Shown: piece after piece, positions 54,120 to 63,248 of the stretch
How the letters are laid out: each line of letters starts with the position of its first letter
Numbering within the stretch: the first letter of the stretch is position 1
Source: JBGTGG01 sp964398945
Lineage (GTDB): Bacteria; Bacteroidota; Bacteroidia; Cytophagales; Cyclobacteriaceae
Length of the DNA: 64,000 bases
Direction: 5' to 3'
Assembly: GCA_964398945.1 (NCBI GenBank)
Contig: CAYNOT010000002.1
Span: 186,001 to 250,000 of the forward strand
Program-made: the position numbers and the translations under genes
Notes under the pieces: generated by a model
Databases searched by the model: none
Told to the model about the DNA's origin: nothing
Seen by the model: only the letters and a program-made list of their open reading frames with translations

Positions 54120-55382
54120 ATGCATGTACTGTTACAAATTTATGAGAGCTTCCGATTCGCCTGGAGCGCTTTAAAGTCAAATGTTTTAAGAACCATCCTG
54201 TCCCTTTTAGGGGTAACCGTAGGCATTTTTGCCATTATTGCGGTGCTTACACTTGTTGACTCGCTGGAATCCAACATCAAGAACAGCCTTTCTTTTTTAG
54301 GTTCCTCGGTTATTTATGTTGAAAAATGGCCATGGATTCCGGAAAACGGGGAGGAGTTTAAGTGGTGGGATTACTTTCGCAGGCCTACCCCCTCTTATAA
54401 TGAGTACAAATTCCTGAAAGCTAATTTAAAGCATGCCAGCAATGTTTCCATTTTTGCTAACCGCGGGAATATGGTGCTGAAAAGGGAGAGCAATGCGATT
54501 GGGGAGGTTGGTTTGATTGGTGCCTCCGATGGTTTTGACAAACTTATTGAAATGAACGTGGAGTTTGGCAGGTACCTTACCCCTGCTGAAATTGAAGCGG
54601 GCCGAAGTGTAGTGGTGTTGGGTTATGAAGTAGCCAAAGCACTTTTCCCGAATGATGAAAATGCGCTGGGTCAATTTGTGAAAGTCAAGAATATGAGATA
54701 CACCGTGGTGGGTGTGATCAAAAGGGAAGGGCAAAGCTTTATGGGCAAGACCTCCAACGATTATAACGCAATTATACCATACCAAGCCTTTCGTAAGATA
54801 TTCCAGACAGGTAGTGGCCGGTGGAATGAAGTTGGCTCCACGATTGGGATCAAGGGTCAGGCGTATGATATTGGCCTGGTTGAATTGGAAAACGAAACAC
54901 GGGGTTATTTACGCGGAAGGAGAGGAGTAAGGCCAACCGATAAAGATAATTTTGCAATGAATAGGCCCGAGGCCATTATGAATGCGATTAGTGGCATATT
55001 TGATGTAGTGAGTAGTGCAGGCTGGATCATCGGTGGTTTTTCAATTTTAGTGGGGGGGTTTGGTATTGCCAATATCATGTTTGTTTCGGTGAAAGAACGC
55101 ACCAGTATTATCGGGTTGCAAAAATCAATTGGAGCAAAGAACTACTTTATCCTTTTCCAGTTTTTGTTCGAAGCAATTTTTCTCAGTCTCATCGGTGGGC
55201 TTGCTGGATTATTGTTGGTATACATGATCACGTTTATTCCCATGGGAAGCCTGGAAGTTTCATTGACAATAAAAAATATTGTGCTGGGCTTAGGGGTCTC
55301 TTCCGCGATTGGGCTCATCTCGGGAATCGTGCCCGCTGCAATGGCAGCCCGAATGGATCCGGTGGAAGCTATTCGATCATAA
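54120..55382 (+). CDS. ABC transporter permease, MacB/FtsX type
   Basis: 420 residues from ATG 54120. An N-terminal helix (TILSLLGVTVGIFAIIAVLT) is followed by a periplasmic MacB_PCD-like domain (about 60-280) and three FtsX helices, including SILVGGFGIANIMFVSVKER and KSIGAKNYFILFQFLFEAIF. It is the single-module form, which acts with a MacB/LolD ATPase encoded elsewhere. Cargo unknown. In-frame codons before 54120 (from 54066) are atypical. Confidence 0.9.
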   Translation: MHVLLQIYESFRFAWSALKSNVLRTILSLLGVTVGIFAIIAVLTLVDSLESNIKNSLSFLGSSVIYVEKWPWIPENGEEFKWWDYFRRPTPSYNEYKFLKANLKHASNVSIFANRGNMVLKRESNAIGEVGLIGASDGFDKLIEMNVEFGRYLTPAEIEAGRSVVVLGYEVAKALFPNDENALGQFVKVKNMRYTVVGVIKREGQSFMGKTSNDYNAIIPYQAFRKIFQTGSGRWNEVGSTIGIKGQAYDIGLVELENETRGYLRGRRGVRPTDKDNFAMNRPEAIMNAISGIFDVVSSAGWIIGGFSILVGGFGIANIMFVSVKERTSIIGLQKSIGAKNYFILFQFLFEAIFLSLIGGLAGLLLVYMITFIPMGSLEVSLTIKNIVLGLGVSSAIGLISGIVPAAMAARMDPVEAIRS

Positions 55383-55390
55383 AATAATTA

Positions 55391-55470
55391 ACTGATTTCT
55401 GCTTTTCCAATATGCCAATGAGGGTAAAACCGTCTCATCAGCATATTGGAAATTGTTTAATCAGAAATTC
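55391..55470. repeat. Long inverted repeat between convergent ABC permease and recA
   Basis: CCAATATGC (55407-55415) and GCATATTGG (55441-55449) are perfect arms. They are extended inward by TGAG/CTCA and outward by TTTCTG/CAGAAA with interruptions. It may end transcription from both sides, although no clear T run follows. Confidence 0.55.
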
Positions 55471-55471
55471 G

Positions 55472-56560
55472 TTATTCAGCTTGAGCGGCCTTTTCCGCTT
55501 TCTCCGCCTTGTCGGCTTTTACTTTGTCTTTGGCATCTTGCCGTACTTTTTCTTTCTCTGCAGATTTGCCGGAGATTTTCTCTTTAATCTTGATCTCCAA
55601 TTCTTCCATCAATTCCGGATTGTCCTCGATGAGGGTTTTAACAGAATCGCGACCTTGTCCTAATTTATTGCCTTCATAGCTAAACCAGGAACCTGCTTTC
55701 TGGATTACATCCAGTTCAACACCGATGTCCAAAATCTCACCCGATTTGGATATCCCCAGGCCATACATAATGTCAAACTCAACAACTTTAAAGGGAGGTG
55801 CAACTTTGTTTTTCACCACCTTCACTTTTACGCGGTTTCCGGTAATGTCATCCGCAGCTTCTTTGATTTGGCCAATCCTGCGAATATCCAGCCGGACAGA
55901 TGAATAGAATTTCAATGCATTTCCACCTGTGGTTGTTTCCGGGTTTCCGAACATGATACCAATCTTTTCGCGCAACTGGTTAATGAAGATACACGCACAA
56001 CCTGTTTTAGAGATTGTACCTGTAAGTTTCCGCAACGCCTGCGACATCAAACGCGCTTGCAATCCCATTTTACTATCGCCCATTTCACCTTCCAATTCAC
56101 TTTTTGGAACAAGGGCTGCAACGGAGTCGATTACAATAATATCGATTGCCCCGGAGCGGATCAGGTGATCGGCAATTTCAAGCGCTTGCTCACCATTGTC
56201 AGGTTGGGAGATCAAAAGGTTTTCAATATCGATGCCCAGTTTTTCGGCATACACCTTATCAAAGGCGTGTTCTGCATCAATAAATGCAGCAAGACCACCT
56301 CTTTTTTGCGCTTCGGCAATCATGTGCATGGTGAGTGTGGTTTTACCGGAAGACTCCGGTCCATATATTTCAGTTACCCTGCCGCGCGGTATTCCGCCAA
56401 TCCCCAAGGCAATATCAAGCCCGAGGGACCCGGTGGGGATGGCCGGGATATCAACAACTTTTTCGTCACTTAACTTCATGACGGTACCTTTGCCATAGGT
56501 CTTCTCAAGTTTATCCAGGGTAAGCTGTAAGGCTTTTAGTTTTTCTTTTGCTTCACTCAT
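55472..56560 (-). CDS. recA: Recombinase A
   Basis: 362 residues. It forms the RecA filament for homologous recombination and SOS induction. Walker A is GPESSGKT (67-74), with the further motifs VIDSVAALVPKSELEGEMGD (Walker B region) and INQLREKIGIMFGNPETTTG (loop L2 area). The C-terminal tail is rich in Lys, Glu and Ala (KVKADKAEKAEKAAQAE). I use ATG 56560, and the longer frame starts at 56602. Confidence 0.97.
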   Translation of the reverse strand: MSEAKEKLKALQLTLDKLEKTYGKGTVMKLSDEKVVDIPAIPTGSLGLDIALGIGGIPRGRVTEIYGPESSGKTTLTMHMIAEAQKRGGLAAFIDAEHAFDKVYAEKLGIDIENLLISQPDNGEQALEIADHLIRSGAIDIIVIDSVAALVPKSELEGEMGDSKMGLQARLMSQALRKLTGTISKTGCACIFINQLREKIGIMFGNPETTTGGNALKFYSSVRLDIRRIGQIKEAADDITGNRVKVKVVKNKVAPPFKVVEFDIMYGLGISKSGEILDIGVELDVIQKAGSWFSYEGNKLGQGRDSVKTLIEDNPELMEELEIKIKEKISGKSAEKEKVRQDAKDKVKADKAEKAEKAAQAE

Positions 56561-56735
56561 AATAATTGGTATTGCTTGTTGGCTAAATTTAATATTGGTC
56601 AAAGTACGTGATCCGCCATCGAAATAAAAAGCGATTCAATATTTCGTGACAGGAGTTGTCAGGATAATTTTTGCGTGCTGCCAGCGTTGTCTCCTTTGCC
56701 GTACCCCCTTATCTTGCCCAAAATTGTAGTTCGCT

Positions 56736-57773
56736 TTGGTTCGATTTCTGAAAAGGTTCTTTTTAATACTGGGAGTGGTTTTCCTGCTGCTCGTGGTCGT
56801 TTATTTCGATATGCTTTCCTATGCCATCAAGCAGGGGATTGGGCAATTCACCATTATTCATAATGCGAAACCAATTGAAACCTATCTGGAAGATCCCGAA
56901 TTCCCGGATACGTTGAAGCAAAAATTGAGGTTCATTCAAAAAGTCAGGACGTATGCCATTGATTCGTTGGGGCTACACGATTCAAATAATTATAAAACCC
57001 TTTATGATCAAAAGGGTGAGGAGATTATGTGGGTCGTCACTGCTTCGGAAGCGTTTCGCTTGAAACCCAAAGAGTGGTCATTCCCGATTTTAGGAAGTGT
57101 TCCGTACAAAGGTTTCTTCGATAAAGAAGCAGCAATTGCGTTGGGAAAGGAATTGAAAGAAGAAGGCTATGATGTCACCATTCGGAATCCTGGAGGCTGG
57201 TCAACCCTGGGGTGGTTTACGGATCCAATACTTAGTGGAATGCTGGATCGGGAAGATGGCGATCTCGCAAGCCTGATCATCCATGAGATGTCGCACGCAA
57301 CAATTTTTGTGAAAGACAGTGTGGAATTCAACGAGAACCTGGCATCGTTTATTGGCGATCGTGGTGCCGAACGTTTTTTGATTTCCACGTATGGAAAAGA
57401 TGCTGAAGTATATAAAATTTTTATCGCCCAGGACCAGGATTATGTAACAGTAGTGAACCACATGCTGCGCGGTGCAGGTGCATTGGATAAACTTTATAGT
57501 GCGTTTGATGATACGCTGCCACGGGAAGAAAAACTGAGGTTGAAGAATGAAAAGATTGCGGAGATAGTGAATACCCTTGATACACTTTCTTTGTCCTCTT
57601 ATGAAAACCTTACCGCAAGGTTTAAAGAACAGTTGCCCAACAATGCATACTTCATGTCGTATTTACTGTATCAATCGCAGCAGTACTCATTCAATAAAGA
57701 GTTTGAAGAAGAATTTGGAAGCAACCTGATCGCTTACATCCAATACCTCCGAAATCGTTTTCCGTCATTGTAG
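56736..57773 (+). CDS. Membrane-anchored aminopeptidase-like zinc protein
   Basis: 345 residues with an N-terminal membrane helix (FLILGVVFLLLVVVYF). It matches the predicted aminopeptidase family COG4324: HEMSH (H183-H187) is the zinc site, and ENLASFIGDRGAERF follows with the third ligand. The predicted initiator is TTG 56736. It lies between recA (divergent) and a PhoB-like gene. Its substrate is unknown. Confidence 0.82.
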   Translation: MVRFLKRFFLILGVVFLLLVVVYFDMLSYAIKQGIGQFTIIHNAKPIETYLEDPEFPDTLKQKLRFIQKVRTYAIDSLGLHDSNNYKTLYDQKGEEIMWVVTASEAFRLKPKEWSFPILGSVPYKGFFDKEAAIALGKELKEEGYDVTIRNPGGWSTLGWFTDPILSGMLDREDGDLASLIIHEMSHATIFVKDSVEFNENLASFIGDRGAERFLISTYGKDAEVYKIFIAQDQDYVTVVNHMLRGAGALDKLYSAFDDTLPREEKLRLKNEKIAEIVNTLDTLSLSSYENLTARFKEQLPNNAYFMSYLLYQSQQYSFNKEFEEEFGSNLIAYIQYLRNRFPSL

Positions 57774-57825
57774 TGATGGATTATGGCATTATTAAGGAAT
57801 TGTTAAGCCCCATAATTGTGGTTTT

Positions 57826-57852
57826 AATTACACCATTTTCTCGCTACTTTTG
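57826..57852 (+). promoter_or_regulatory. Promoter of the PhoB/PhoR-like operon
   Basis: TTTT, 19 nt, TACTTTTG (57845-57852) is close to the Bacteroidota consensus and ends 15 bp before the start codon, so the 5' leader would be short. Confidence 0.42.
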
Positions 57853-57867
57853 GTTTAAAGAAAATTA

Positions 57868-58560
57868 ATGCCAACTACACAGAATTACAAAGTACTTGTT
57901 GTTGATGATGAAGAGTCGATACGGGAGCTATTGAAATACAACCTTGAGAAATCGGGCTTTAAAGTAAAGGTGGCCAAGGATGGTGCGCAAGGCGTTGAGA
58001 TTGCGCAAAAATTTATCCCCGACCTTGTACTGCTCGACATCATGATGCCCGTAATGGATGGTGTAGAAGCGTGCAGGCGCTTACGCGAGATGAAGGAATT
58101 GCAAAAAACCTTTATCGTATTCCTCACGGCACGATCAGAGGAGTATTCTGAAGTGGCAGGTTTTGATGTGGGCGCTGATGATTACATTACAAAACCGATT
58201 AAGCCACGTGCTCTAATTAGCAGGATCAACGCACTCTTCAGAAGGGAATCGAAAGCAACGGACAAGCCGGATGACATTATCCAAATGGGCGGCATCACAA
58301 TTGACAGAACCAGCTATACGATTAAGCGGGATGACAAAGAAATCACACTGCCCAAAAAGGAATTTGAGTTGCTTTATTTTTTGGCACAACATCCCAACAA
58401 AGTTTTTAGCCGTGATGAGTTGTTGCAAAAAATCTGGGGTTCGGATGTGTACGTGATCGACCGTACTGTGGATGTCCATATCCGTAAAGTGCGGGAAAAA
58501 ATAGGCGATGACTTTATCGTAACGGTAAAGGGCGTTGGGTACAAGCTTAGCCTAAACTAA
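57868..58560 (+). CDS. PhoB-like response regulator
   Basis: 230 residues. Receiver domain with D57 (LVLLDIMMPVMDG) and K in DDYITKPI, then a winged-helix domain (KVFSRDELLQKIWGSDVYVI). Sequence resembles PhoB of phosphate starvation, but no phosphate transporter genes are adjacent, so the signal is not fixed. The kinase gene starts three bases after the stop. Confidence 0.92.
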   Translation: MPTTQNYKVLVVDDEESIRELLKYNLEKSGFKVKVAKDGAQGVEIAQKFIPDLVLLDIMMPVMDGVEACRRLREMKELQKTFIVFLTARSEEYSEVAGFDVGADDYITKPIKPRALISRINALFRRESKATDKPDDIIQMGGITIDRTSYTIKRDDKEITLPKKEFELLYFLAQHPNKVFSRDELLQKIWGSDVYVIDRTVDVHIRKVREKIGDDFIVTVKGVGYKLSLN

Positions 58561-58562
58561 AA

Positions 58563-59597
58563 ATGGTTTATAGCGCCAGGGTACTTTCCCTTTTGCTAGC
58601 CTTTTGCATAGCGCTGATCACCGTTCTTTTTTTGTCACTGGTGGAAGGTGTGAGCCAGAACGCATTGCTGGTTGGCTTTGGGATAAGTTTTTCTGTATCC
58701 TATCTTTTGATTTTTGTCATTCTTGAATTTCTGATCTTTAAAGAGATCGATAAGATTTACAAACTTTTAAACAAACTGAAGAAGCAGGAACTAAAAGGGA
58801 TCAACAAGCAACGCCCGGGAGCCCTCAACCCACTCAAGAACATCAATGACGAAATTTTTACATTAGCTGAAATCAAGCAACAGGAAATTGATGAGCTTAA
58901 AAAACTGGAAGCCTTTCGCAGGGAATTTATCGCCAATGTTTCGCACGAACTGAAAACACCGATTTTCGCGGCACAAGGTTTTGTCCATACCCTCATTGAT
59001 GGGGCAGTCAATGATAAAACGGTCCGCACAAAATTTTTAAAAAAAGCCGCCAAAAGTTTGGATGGCCTCGATGCACTCGTGCAGGATTTGCTCACCCTTT
59101 CCCACATTGAAACGGGGCAGATCAAAATGAACTTTGAAAAAATCGATTTGGCCAAGATCACTGAGGAGGTAATCGAACAACTGGAAGACAAGGCCGCCAG
59201 GAGGGATGTTACCATTATTGTTGAGAAATCCCATAAAGAAACCACCGCCTATGCCGACTGGCTGCGGATCAACCAGGTGATGACCAACCTGATCTCAAAT
59301 GGTGTTAAGTACAGTAGAGAAGGAGGTGAAGTCCGGATTCGCTTTCATGTTTCCAAAAAAAGCATCACTACCTATGTTCAGGATTCGGGCGAGGGGATTC
59401 CCATAGAATTTCAAAGCCGGATTTTTGAACGTTTTTTTCGCGTAGATAAAAGCCGCAGCCGGGAAAGGGGAGGTACCGGCCTTGGGTTGGCGATTGTTAA
59501 ACATATCCTGGAAGGCCATGGCACAAAAGCAGAAGTCGAGAGCAAACCCGGGGAAGGTTCCATATTTAGTTTTAAATTGCCGCGCAATTCTAAATAA
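58563..59597 (+). CDS. PhoR-like sensor histidine kinase
   Basis: 344 residues with two short membrane helices (8-28 and 36-59) and almost no periplasmic loop, as in PhoR-type kinases. A coiled linker precedes H128 (FIANVSHELKTPIFAAQGF). ATPase motifs are NLISNGVKYSREGG, VQDSGEGIPIE and RGGTGLGLAIVKH. It forms one transcription unit with the regulator. Confidence 0.92.
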   Translation: MVYSARVLSLLLAFCIALITVLFLSLVEGVSQNALLVGFGISFSVSYLLIFVILEFLIFKEIDKIYKLLNKLKKQELKGINKQRPGALNPLKNINDEIFTLAEIKQQEIDELKKLEAFRREFIANVSHELKTPIFAAQGFVHTLIDGAVNDKTVRTKFLKKAAKSLDGLDALVQDLLTLSHIETGQIKMNFEKIDLAKITEEVIEQLEDKAARRDVTIIVEKSHKETTAYADWLRINQVMTNLISNGVKYSREGGEVRIRFHVSKKSITTYVQDSGEGIPIEFQSRIFERFFRVDKSRSRERGGTGLGLAIVKHILEGHGTKAEVESKPGEGSIFSFKLPRNSK

Positions 59598-59608
59598 GAA
59601 GCCGAAAA

Positions 59609-60316
59609 TTGAAATTTAAGATAGAAGACAGTATCCTTTTTGAGGATGATGATTATGTGGCCATCAATAAACCGCCATTTTTGTCCTCATTAGAAGACCG
59701 GAATGACCCACTGGATGTGTTGAAGTTGGCAAAAGCGTATGTTGGTGATGCACAAATTTGCCATCGCCTGGACCGGGATACTTCCGGAGTGCTCTTAATC
59801 GCCAAGAACCCGGCAGCCTACCGTCATGCCAGTATCCAGTTCGAAATGAGGAAAATGGGAAAGGTTTACCATGCTGTGGTGGATGGAATCCATAATTTCA
59901 ATGAGGAGTTGGTGGATGCCCCAATATTGAAGCGGTCGGATGGAACCGTGAAGATTGACCGGGAAGGAAAACCTTCAAAGACTTTTTTTTCGTCCATTAC
60001 CACCTATAGAAACCATACATTAATAGGATGCCGGCCCATAACAGGGAGGACCCACCAGATCAGGATTCATTTGTCTTTATTAAAGGCATCGATCACCGGT
60101 GACCTGGCCTATGGTGGCCGCCCTTTTTATCTCTCCAGTGTTAAACGAAAGTTTAATTTGAAAAAAGATGAAGATGAAAAGCCCGTAATGGCGAGAATGG
60201 CCTTGCACGCCTTTTCACTGGAATTTCAGGATTTAGCCCTAAAAACAGTAAAAATTGAGGCTCCTTACCCAAAAGATATGAGGGCTTTAATCAGGCAGTT
60301 AGAATTAAACAGTTGA
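59609..60316 (+). CDS. RluA-family pseudouridine synthase
   Basis: 235 residues, initiated at TTG 59609. It converts uridine to pseudouridine in rRNA or tRNA. The catalytic aspartate is D55 in CHRLDRDTSGVLLIAKN, and GCRPITGRTHQIRIHL is the second conserved motif. No S4 domain is present. It lies 11 bp after the kinase gene, so it may share its transcript. Confidence 0.9.
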   Translation: MKFKIEDSILFEDDDYVAINKPPFLSSLEDRNDPLDVLKLAKAYVGDAQICHRLDRDTSGVLLIAKNPAAYRHASIQFEMRKMGKVYHAVVDGIHNFNEELVDAPILKRSDGTVKIDREGKPSKTFFSSITTYRNHTLIGCRPITGRTHQIRIHLSLLKASITGDLAYGGRPFYLSSVKRKFNLKKDEDEKPVMARMALHAFSLEFQDLALKTVKIEAPYPKDMRALIRQLELNS

Positions 60317-60356
60317 AGTGGCCTCTCAGGCCTGAAATCAAAGTTTTTGCCCAAAC

Positions 60357-60387
60357 TTGCATTTCAAAAATTAAGAAACTACCTTTG
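60357..60387 (+). promoter_or_regulatory. Promoter of the rplM-rpsI-rpsB-tsf operon
   Basis: TTG (60357-60359), 20 nt, TACCTTTG (60380-60387) matches the consensus fully. The leader before GTG 60437 would be about 43 nt, where L13 leader regulation could operate. Confidence 0.72.
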
Positions 60388-60436
60388 TGTCCCTTTTTGA
60401 GGTGAGGGTGTATTTTATTGATTTTAATTTATAAAA

Positions 60437-60880
60437 GTGGATCACAATAGTTATAAAACAGCTCATTCGAGCAAAGCACAGGCGGAAAAAGGTTGGGTCG
60501 TAGTTGATGCCAATTCGCAAGTTTTAGGCCGTTTGGCAAGTCAGGTGGCACGTATTATCCGTGGCAAGCACAAGCCTAGCTACAGTCCCAACGATGATTG
60601 CGGGGATCATGTAATCGTTATCAATGCTGAAAAAGTAAGAATGACCGGAAAGAAATGGACGGACAGGGTACTTTTTTCACACACCGGATACCCGGGTGGT
60701 CAGCGTGAGCATACCCCTGAGCGCATTCGTGAAAAGCATCCTGAGCGTTTGGTTGAGCATGCTGTTCGCGGAATGCTTCCTAAAAACAAGTTAGGACGCG
60801 AATTGTTCCGTAGCCTTCATGTTTATGTTGGTCCTGAACATCAGCACAGTGCACAACAACCTAAAGAATTAAAATTCTAA
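60437..60880 (+). CDS. rplM: 50S ribosomal protein L13
   Basis: 147 residues, GTG start. WVVVDANSQVLGRLASQVAR and the RGMLPKNKLGRELFRSLHVY block are typical of bacterial L13. First gene of a four-gene translation operon, 4 bp before rpsI. Confidence 0.97.
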   Translation: MDHNSYKTAHSSKAQAEKGWVVVDANSQVLGRLASQVARIIRGKHKPSYSPNDDCGDHVIVINAEKVRMTGKKWTDRVLFSHTGYPGGQREHTPERIREKHPERLVEHAVRGMLPKNKLGRELFRSLHVYVGPEHQHSAQQPKELKF

Positions 60881-60884
60881 TTTA

Positions 60885-61271
60885 ATGGAGATAACCAACA
60901 CGATCGGTAGAAGAAAGACCTCTGTAGCGAGGGTATACCTTACACCTGGAAAAGGTGAGATCACAATCAACAATAAAGAATTCAAATCATATTTCTTGTC
61001 AGAAATTGACCAAACCAAGGTAAAACAACCTTTGGTAGCGGTGAAAATGGACGGACAATATGATGTTACTATCAATGTAGAAGGTGGTGGAATTACCGGT
61101 CAGGCGGAAGCGATCCGTTTGGGTATTGCCCGTGCCTTGTCTGAAATCAACGAAGAGAACAAGTCCCCGCTTCGTAAAGAAGGTTTTATCACGCGCGATT
61201 CAAGAATGGTAGAGCGTAAGAAACCAGGAAGAAGAAAAGCAAGACGGAAATTCCAGTTTAGCAAGCGTTAA
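60885..61271 (+). CDS. rpsI: 30S ribosomal protein S9
   Basis: 128 residues. TIGRRKTSVARVYLTPGKGE opens the protein and the basic tail ends KKPGRRKARRKFQFSKR, the conserved S9 C-terminus that reaches the P-site tRNA. Normal length, 4 bp after rplM. Confidence 0.97.
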   Translation: MEITNTIGRRKTSVARVYLTPGKGEITINNKEFKSYFLSEIDQTKVKQPLVAVKMDGQYDVTINVEGGGITGQAEAIRLGIARALSEINEENKSPLRKEGFITRDSRMVERKKPGRRKARRKFQFSKR

Positions 61272-61290
61272 TCATAACAAGAAAAATTTA

Positions 61291-62064
61291 ATGGCTGAAA
61301 AATTAACATATCAGGGTTTGTTGGATGCAGGGGTTCACTTCGGACACCTTACCCGCAAGTGGAATCCAAAGATGTCAGAGTACATCTTTATGGAAAACAA
61401 CGGTATTCATTTAATTGATTTGAACAAAACGCTTGAGTGCATCGAAGAAGCAGCTTTTGCGCTTAAGAATATCGTTCGCTCTGGTCGTAAAATAATGTTT
61501 GTTGCTACCAAGAAACAAGCAAAAGATATCGTAACAGAAGAAGCAAAGCGCCTGAATATGCCATACGTGACCGAGCGTTGGTTGGGTGGTATGCTTACTA
61601 ATTTTGCCACGATCCGCAAGTCGCTAAAGAAACTTTCCCAAATTGAAAAATTGATGAAAGATGAAGCGTACCTGAACATGGCAAAGCGTGAGCGCTTGAT
61701 GTTGACACGTGAGAAAGCAAAGCTTGAGAAATTGTTGGGCGGGATCACCGACCTCAACAGGCTTCCTGCAGCCTTGTTTGTGATTGACGTAAAGCGTGAG
61801 CACATCGCGGTTTCTGAAGCACAAAAATTGAACATCCCTGTTTTTGCGATGGTGGATACAAACTCTGATCCGGATGGCGTGGATTTCCCAATCCCTGCCA
61901 ACGATGATGCGTATAAATCAATCCACTTGATCAACACCTATATTGGTAAAGTGATCGAAGAGGCGTTGATGGAGCGTAAGAAGGAGAAGGACGATGCAGC
62001 ACTGAAGAAAGAAGAAGATGCCAAGAAAAGTGTTGACGAGAAGGAATCTGTAGAATCAAATTAA
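61291..62064 (+). CDS. rpsB: 30S ribosomal protein S2
   Basis: 257 residues. LLDAGVHFGHLTRKWNPKMS and RWLGGMLTNFATIRKSLKKL are S2 signatures. The C-terminal tail is acidic and basic repeats (KKEKDDAALKKEEDAKKSVD), longer than in E. coli. 19 bp after rpsI. Confidence 0.97.
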   Translation: MAEKLTYQGLLDAGVHFGHLTRKWNPKMSEYIFMENNGIHLIDLNKTLECIEEAAFALKNIVRSGRKIMFVATKKQAKDIVTEEAKRLNMPYVTERWLGGMLTNFATIRKSLKKLSQIEKLMKDEAYLNMAKRERLMLTREKAKLEKLLGGITDLNRLPAALFVIDVKREHIAVSEAQKLNIPVFAMVDTNSDPDGVDFPIPANDDAYKSIHLINTYIGKVIEEALMERKKEKDDAALKKEEDAKKSVDEKESVESN

Positions 62065-62112
62065 GATTAAGGACAGATTGGAGGCAAGGCCAGTCTTAAC
62101 AATAAAATCCAG

Positions 62113-62149
62113 ATTAAACATCGGCCTTCCAGTCGGTGTTTAATTTTTT
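62113..62149 (+). terminator. Intrinsic terminator or attenuator between rpsB and tsf
   Basis: ATTAAACATCG (62113-62123) pairs with CGGTGTTTAAT (62134-62144; one G-U) over a 10-nt loop and is followed by TTTTT. It lies inside the operon, so it may reduce tsf expression relative to the ribosomal genes. Confidence 0.75.
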
Positions 62150-62195
62150 AAGGCCATTCAATAATTTAAGAAGTATAATAAAAACGAATATAGAC

Positions 62196-63032
62196 ATGTC
62201 AATTTCAGCACAAGACGTAAACAAACTTAGACAAATGACCGGTTCAGGTATGATGGACTGTAAAAAAGCCCTTACCGAAGCCAATGGTGATTTTGAGAAA
62301 GCAATTGAAATATTGCGTAAAAAAGGCCAAAAAGTATCTGCTTCCCGTTCTGACAAGGATGCAAAAGAAGGATCTGTTTTCGTAAAGACCAGCGAGGATG
62401 GAAAAGAAGCTTTTTTAATCGCGTTGAATTGCGAAACGGATTTTGTTGCCATTAATGAAGAATTCCAAAATTTAGGAAACCTGATCCTGGATACCGCAGT
62501 CACTACAAAGCCCGCTGATAAGGAAGCATTGTTGGCAACGAAAGTTGGTGACCTTACTTTGAATGAACGCATCGTTGAGTTGATCGGAAAGATTGGCGAG
62601 AAAGTAGAAGTAAGCGAATACATTCACATGAATGGTGAAATGGTGGTTCCGTACATCCACGCGGGTTCTAAGCTAGGTGTGTTGGTTTCGTTGAAAGGTG
62701 TGAACGGCAATGCAGAAACTACAGCAACCGCAGGTAAAGACATCGGAATGCAGATTGCCGCGATGAACCCGATGGGTGTTGATGAAAATTCTGTAGAGAA
62801 GTCGATCGTTGAAAAAGAATTGGAAATTGCGAAAGCACAGATCCTTGCAGAAGGAAAACCTGAGAACATGGTAGAGAAGATTGCTGCCGGAAAGCTCAAC
62901 AAATTCTTCAAAGAAAACACGTTGCTTCCGCAGTCATTCGTGAAAGACAATTCAAAGACGGTTGCACAGTATTTGGATGGTGTTACCAAAGGGCTTACCG
63001 TTGCTGAGTTCAAGCGTATTTCTATCGGATAA
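62196..63032 (+). CDS. tsf: Translation elongation factor Ts
   Basis: 278 residues from ATG 62196. It recycles EF-Tu by exchanging GDP. VNKLRQMTGSGMMDCKKALT is the TDVG-type motif, and NCETDFVAINEEF and AEGKPENMVEKIAAGKLNKF match EF-Ts. An upstream in-frame start at 62136 would run through the terminator hairpin tail and is rejected. Confidence 0.96.
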   Translation: MSISAQDVNKLRQMTGSGMMDCKKALTEANGDFEKAIEILRKKGQKVSASRSDKDAKEGSVFVKTSEDGKEAFLIALNCETDFVAINEEFQNLGNLILDTAVTTKPADKEALLATKVGDLTLNERIVELIGKIGEKVEVSEYIHMNGEMVVPYIHAGSKLGVLVSLKGVNGNAETTATAGKDIGMQIAAMNPMGVDENSVEKSIVEKELEIAKAQILAEGKPENMVEKIAAGKLNKFFKENTLLPQSFVKDNSKTVAQYLDGVTKGLTVAEFKRISIG

Positions 63033-63053
63033 TTGAATTCGGTTTTGATATTT

Positions 63054-63084
63054 AAAAAAGAGGGGCTTTCGGGCTCCTTTTTTT
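63054..63084 (+). terminator. Intrinsic terminator of tsf
   Basis: AGGGGC and GCTCCT pair (one G-U) around TTTCGG, with A residues before and TTTTTTT after, 29 bp after the tsf stop. Confidence 0.68.
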
Positions 63085-63248
63085 ATGGTTCAAGGATGGT
63101 TGTGCTGCATTCTTTATTGTTCGATAATAAGAGCAATTGGGATTGGAAAAAACATCCAAAAAATAAAAATCTTGCTAGATTAGCGGTAGGGATACAGCGC
63201 GTGTATGAACACCTTTGGTACGTATACACGGTTGTTGTAGCCAATTTT

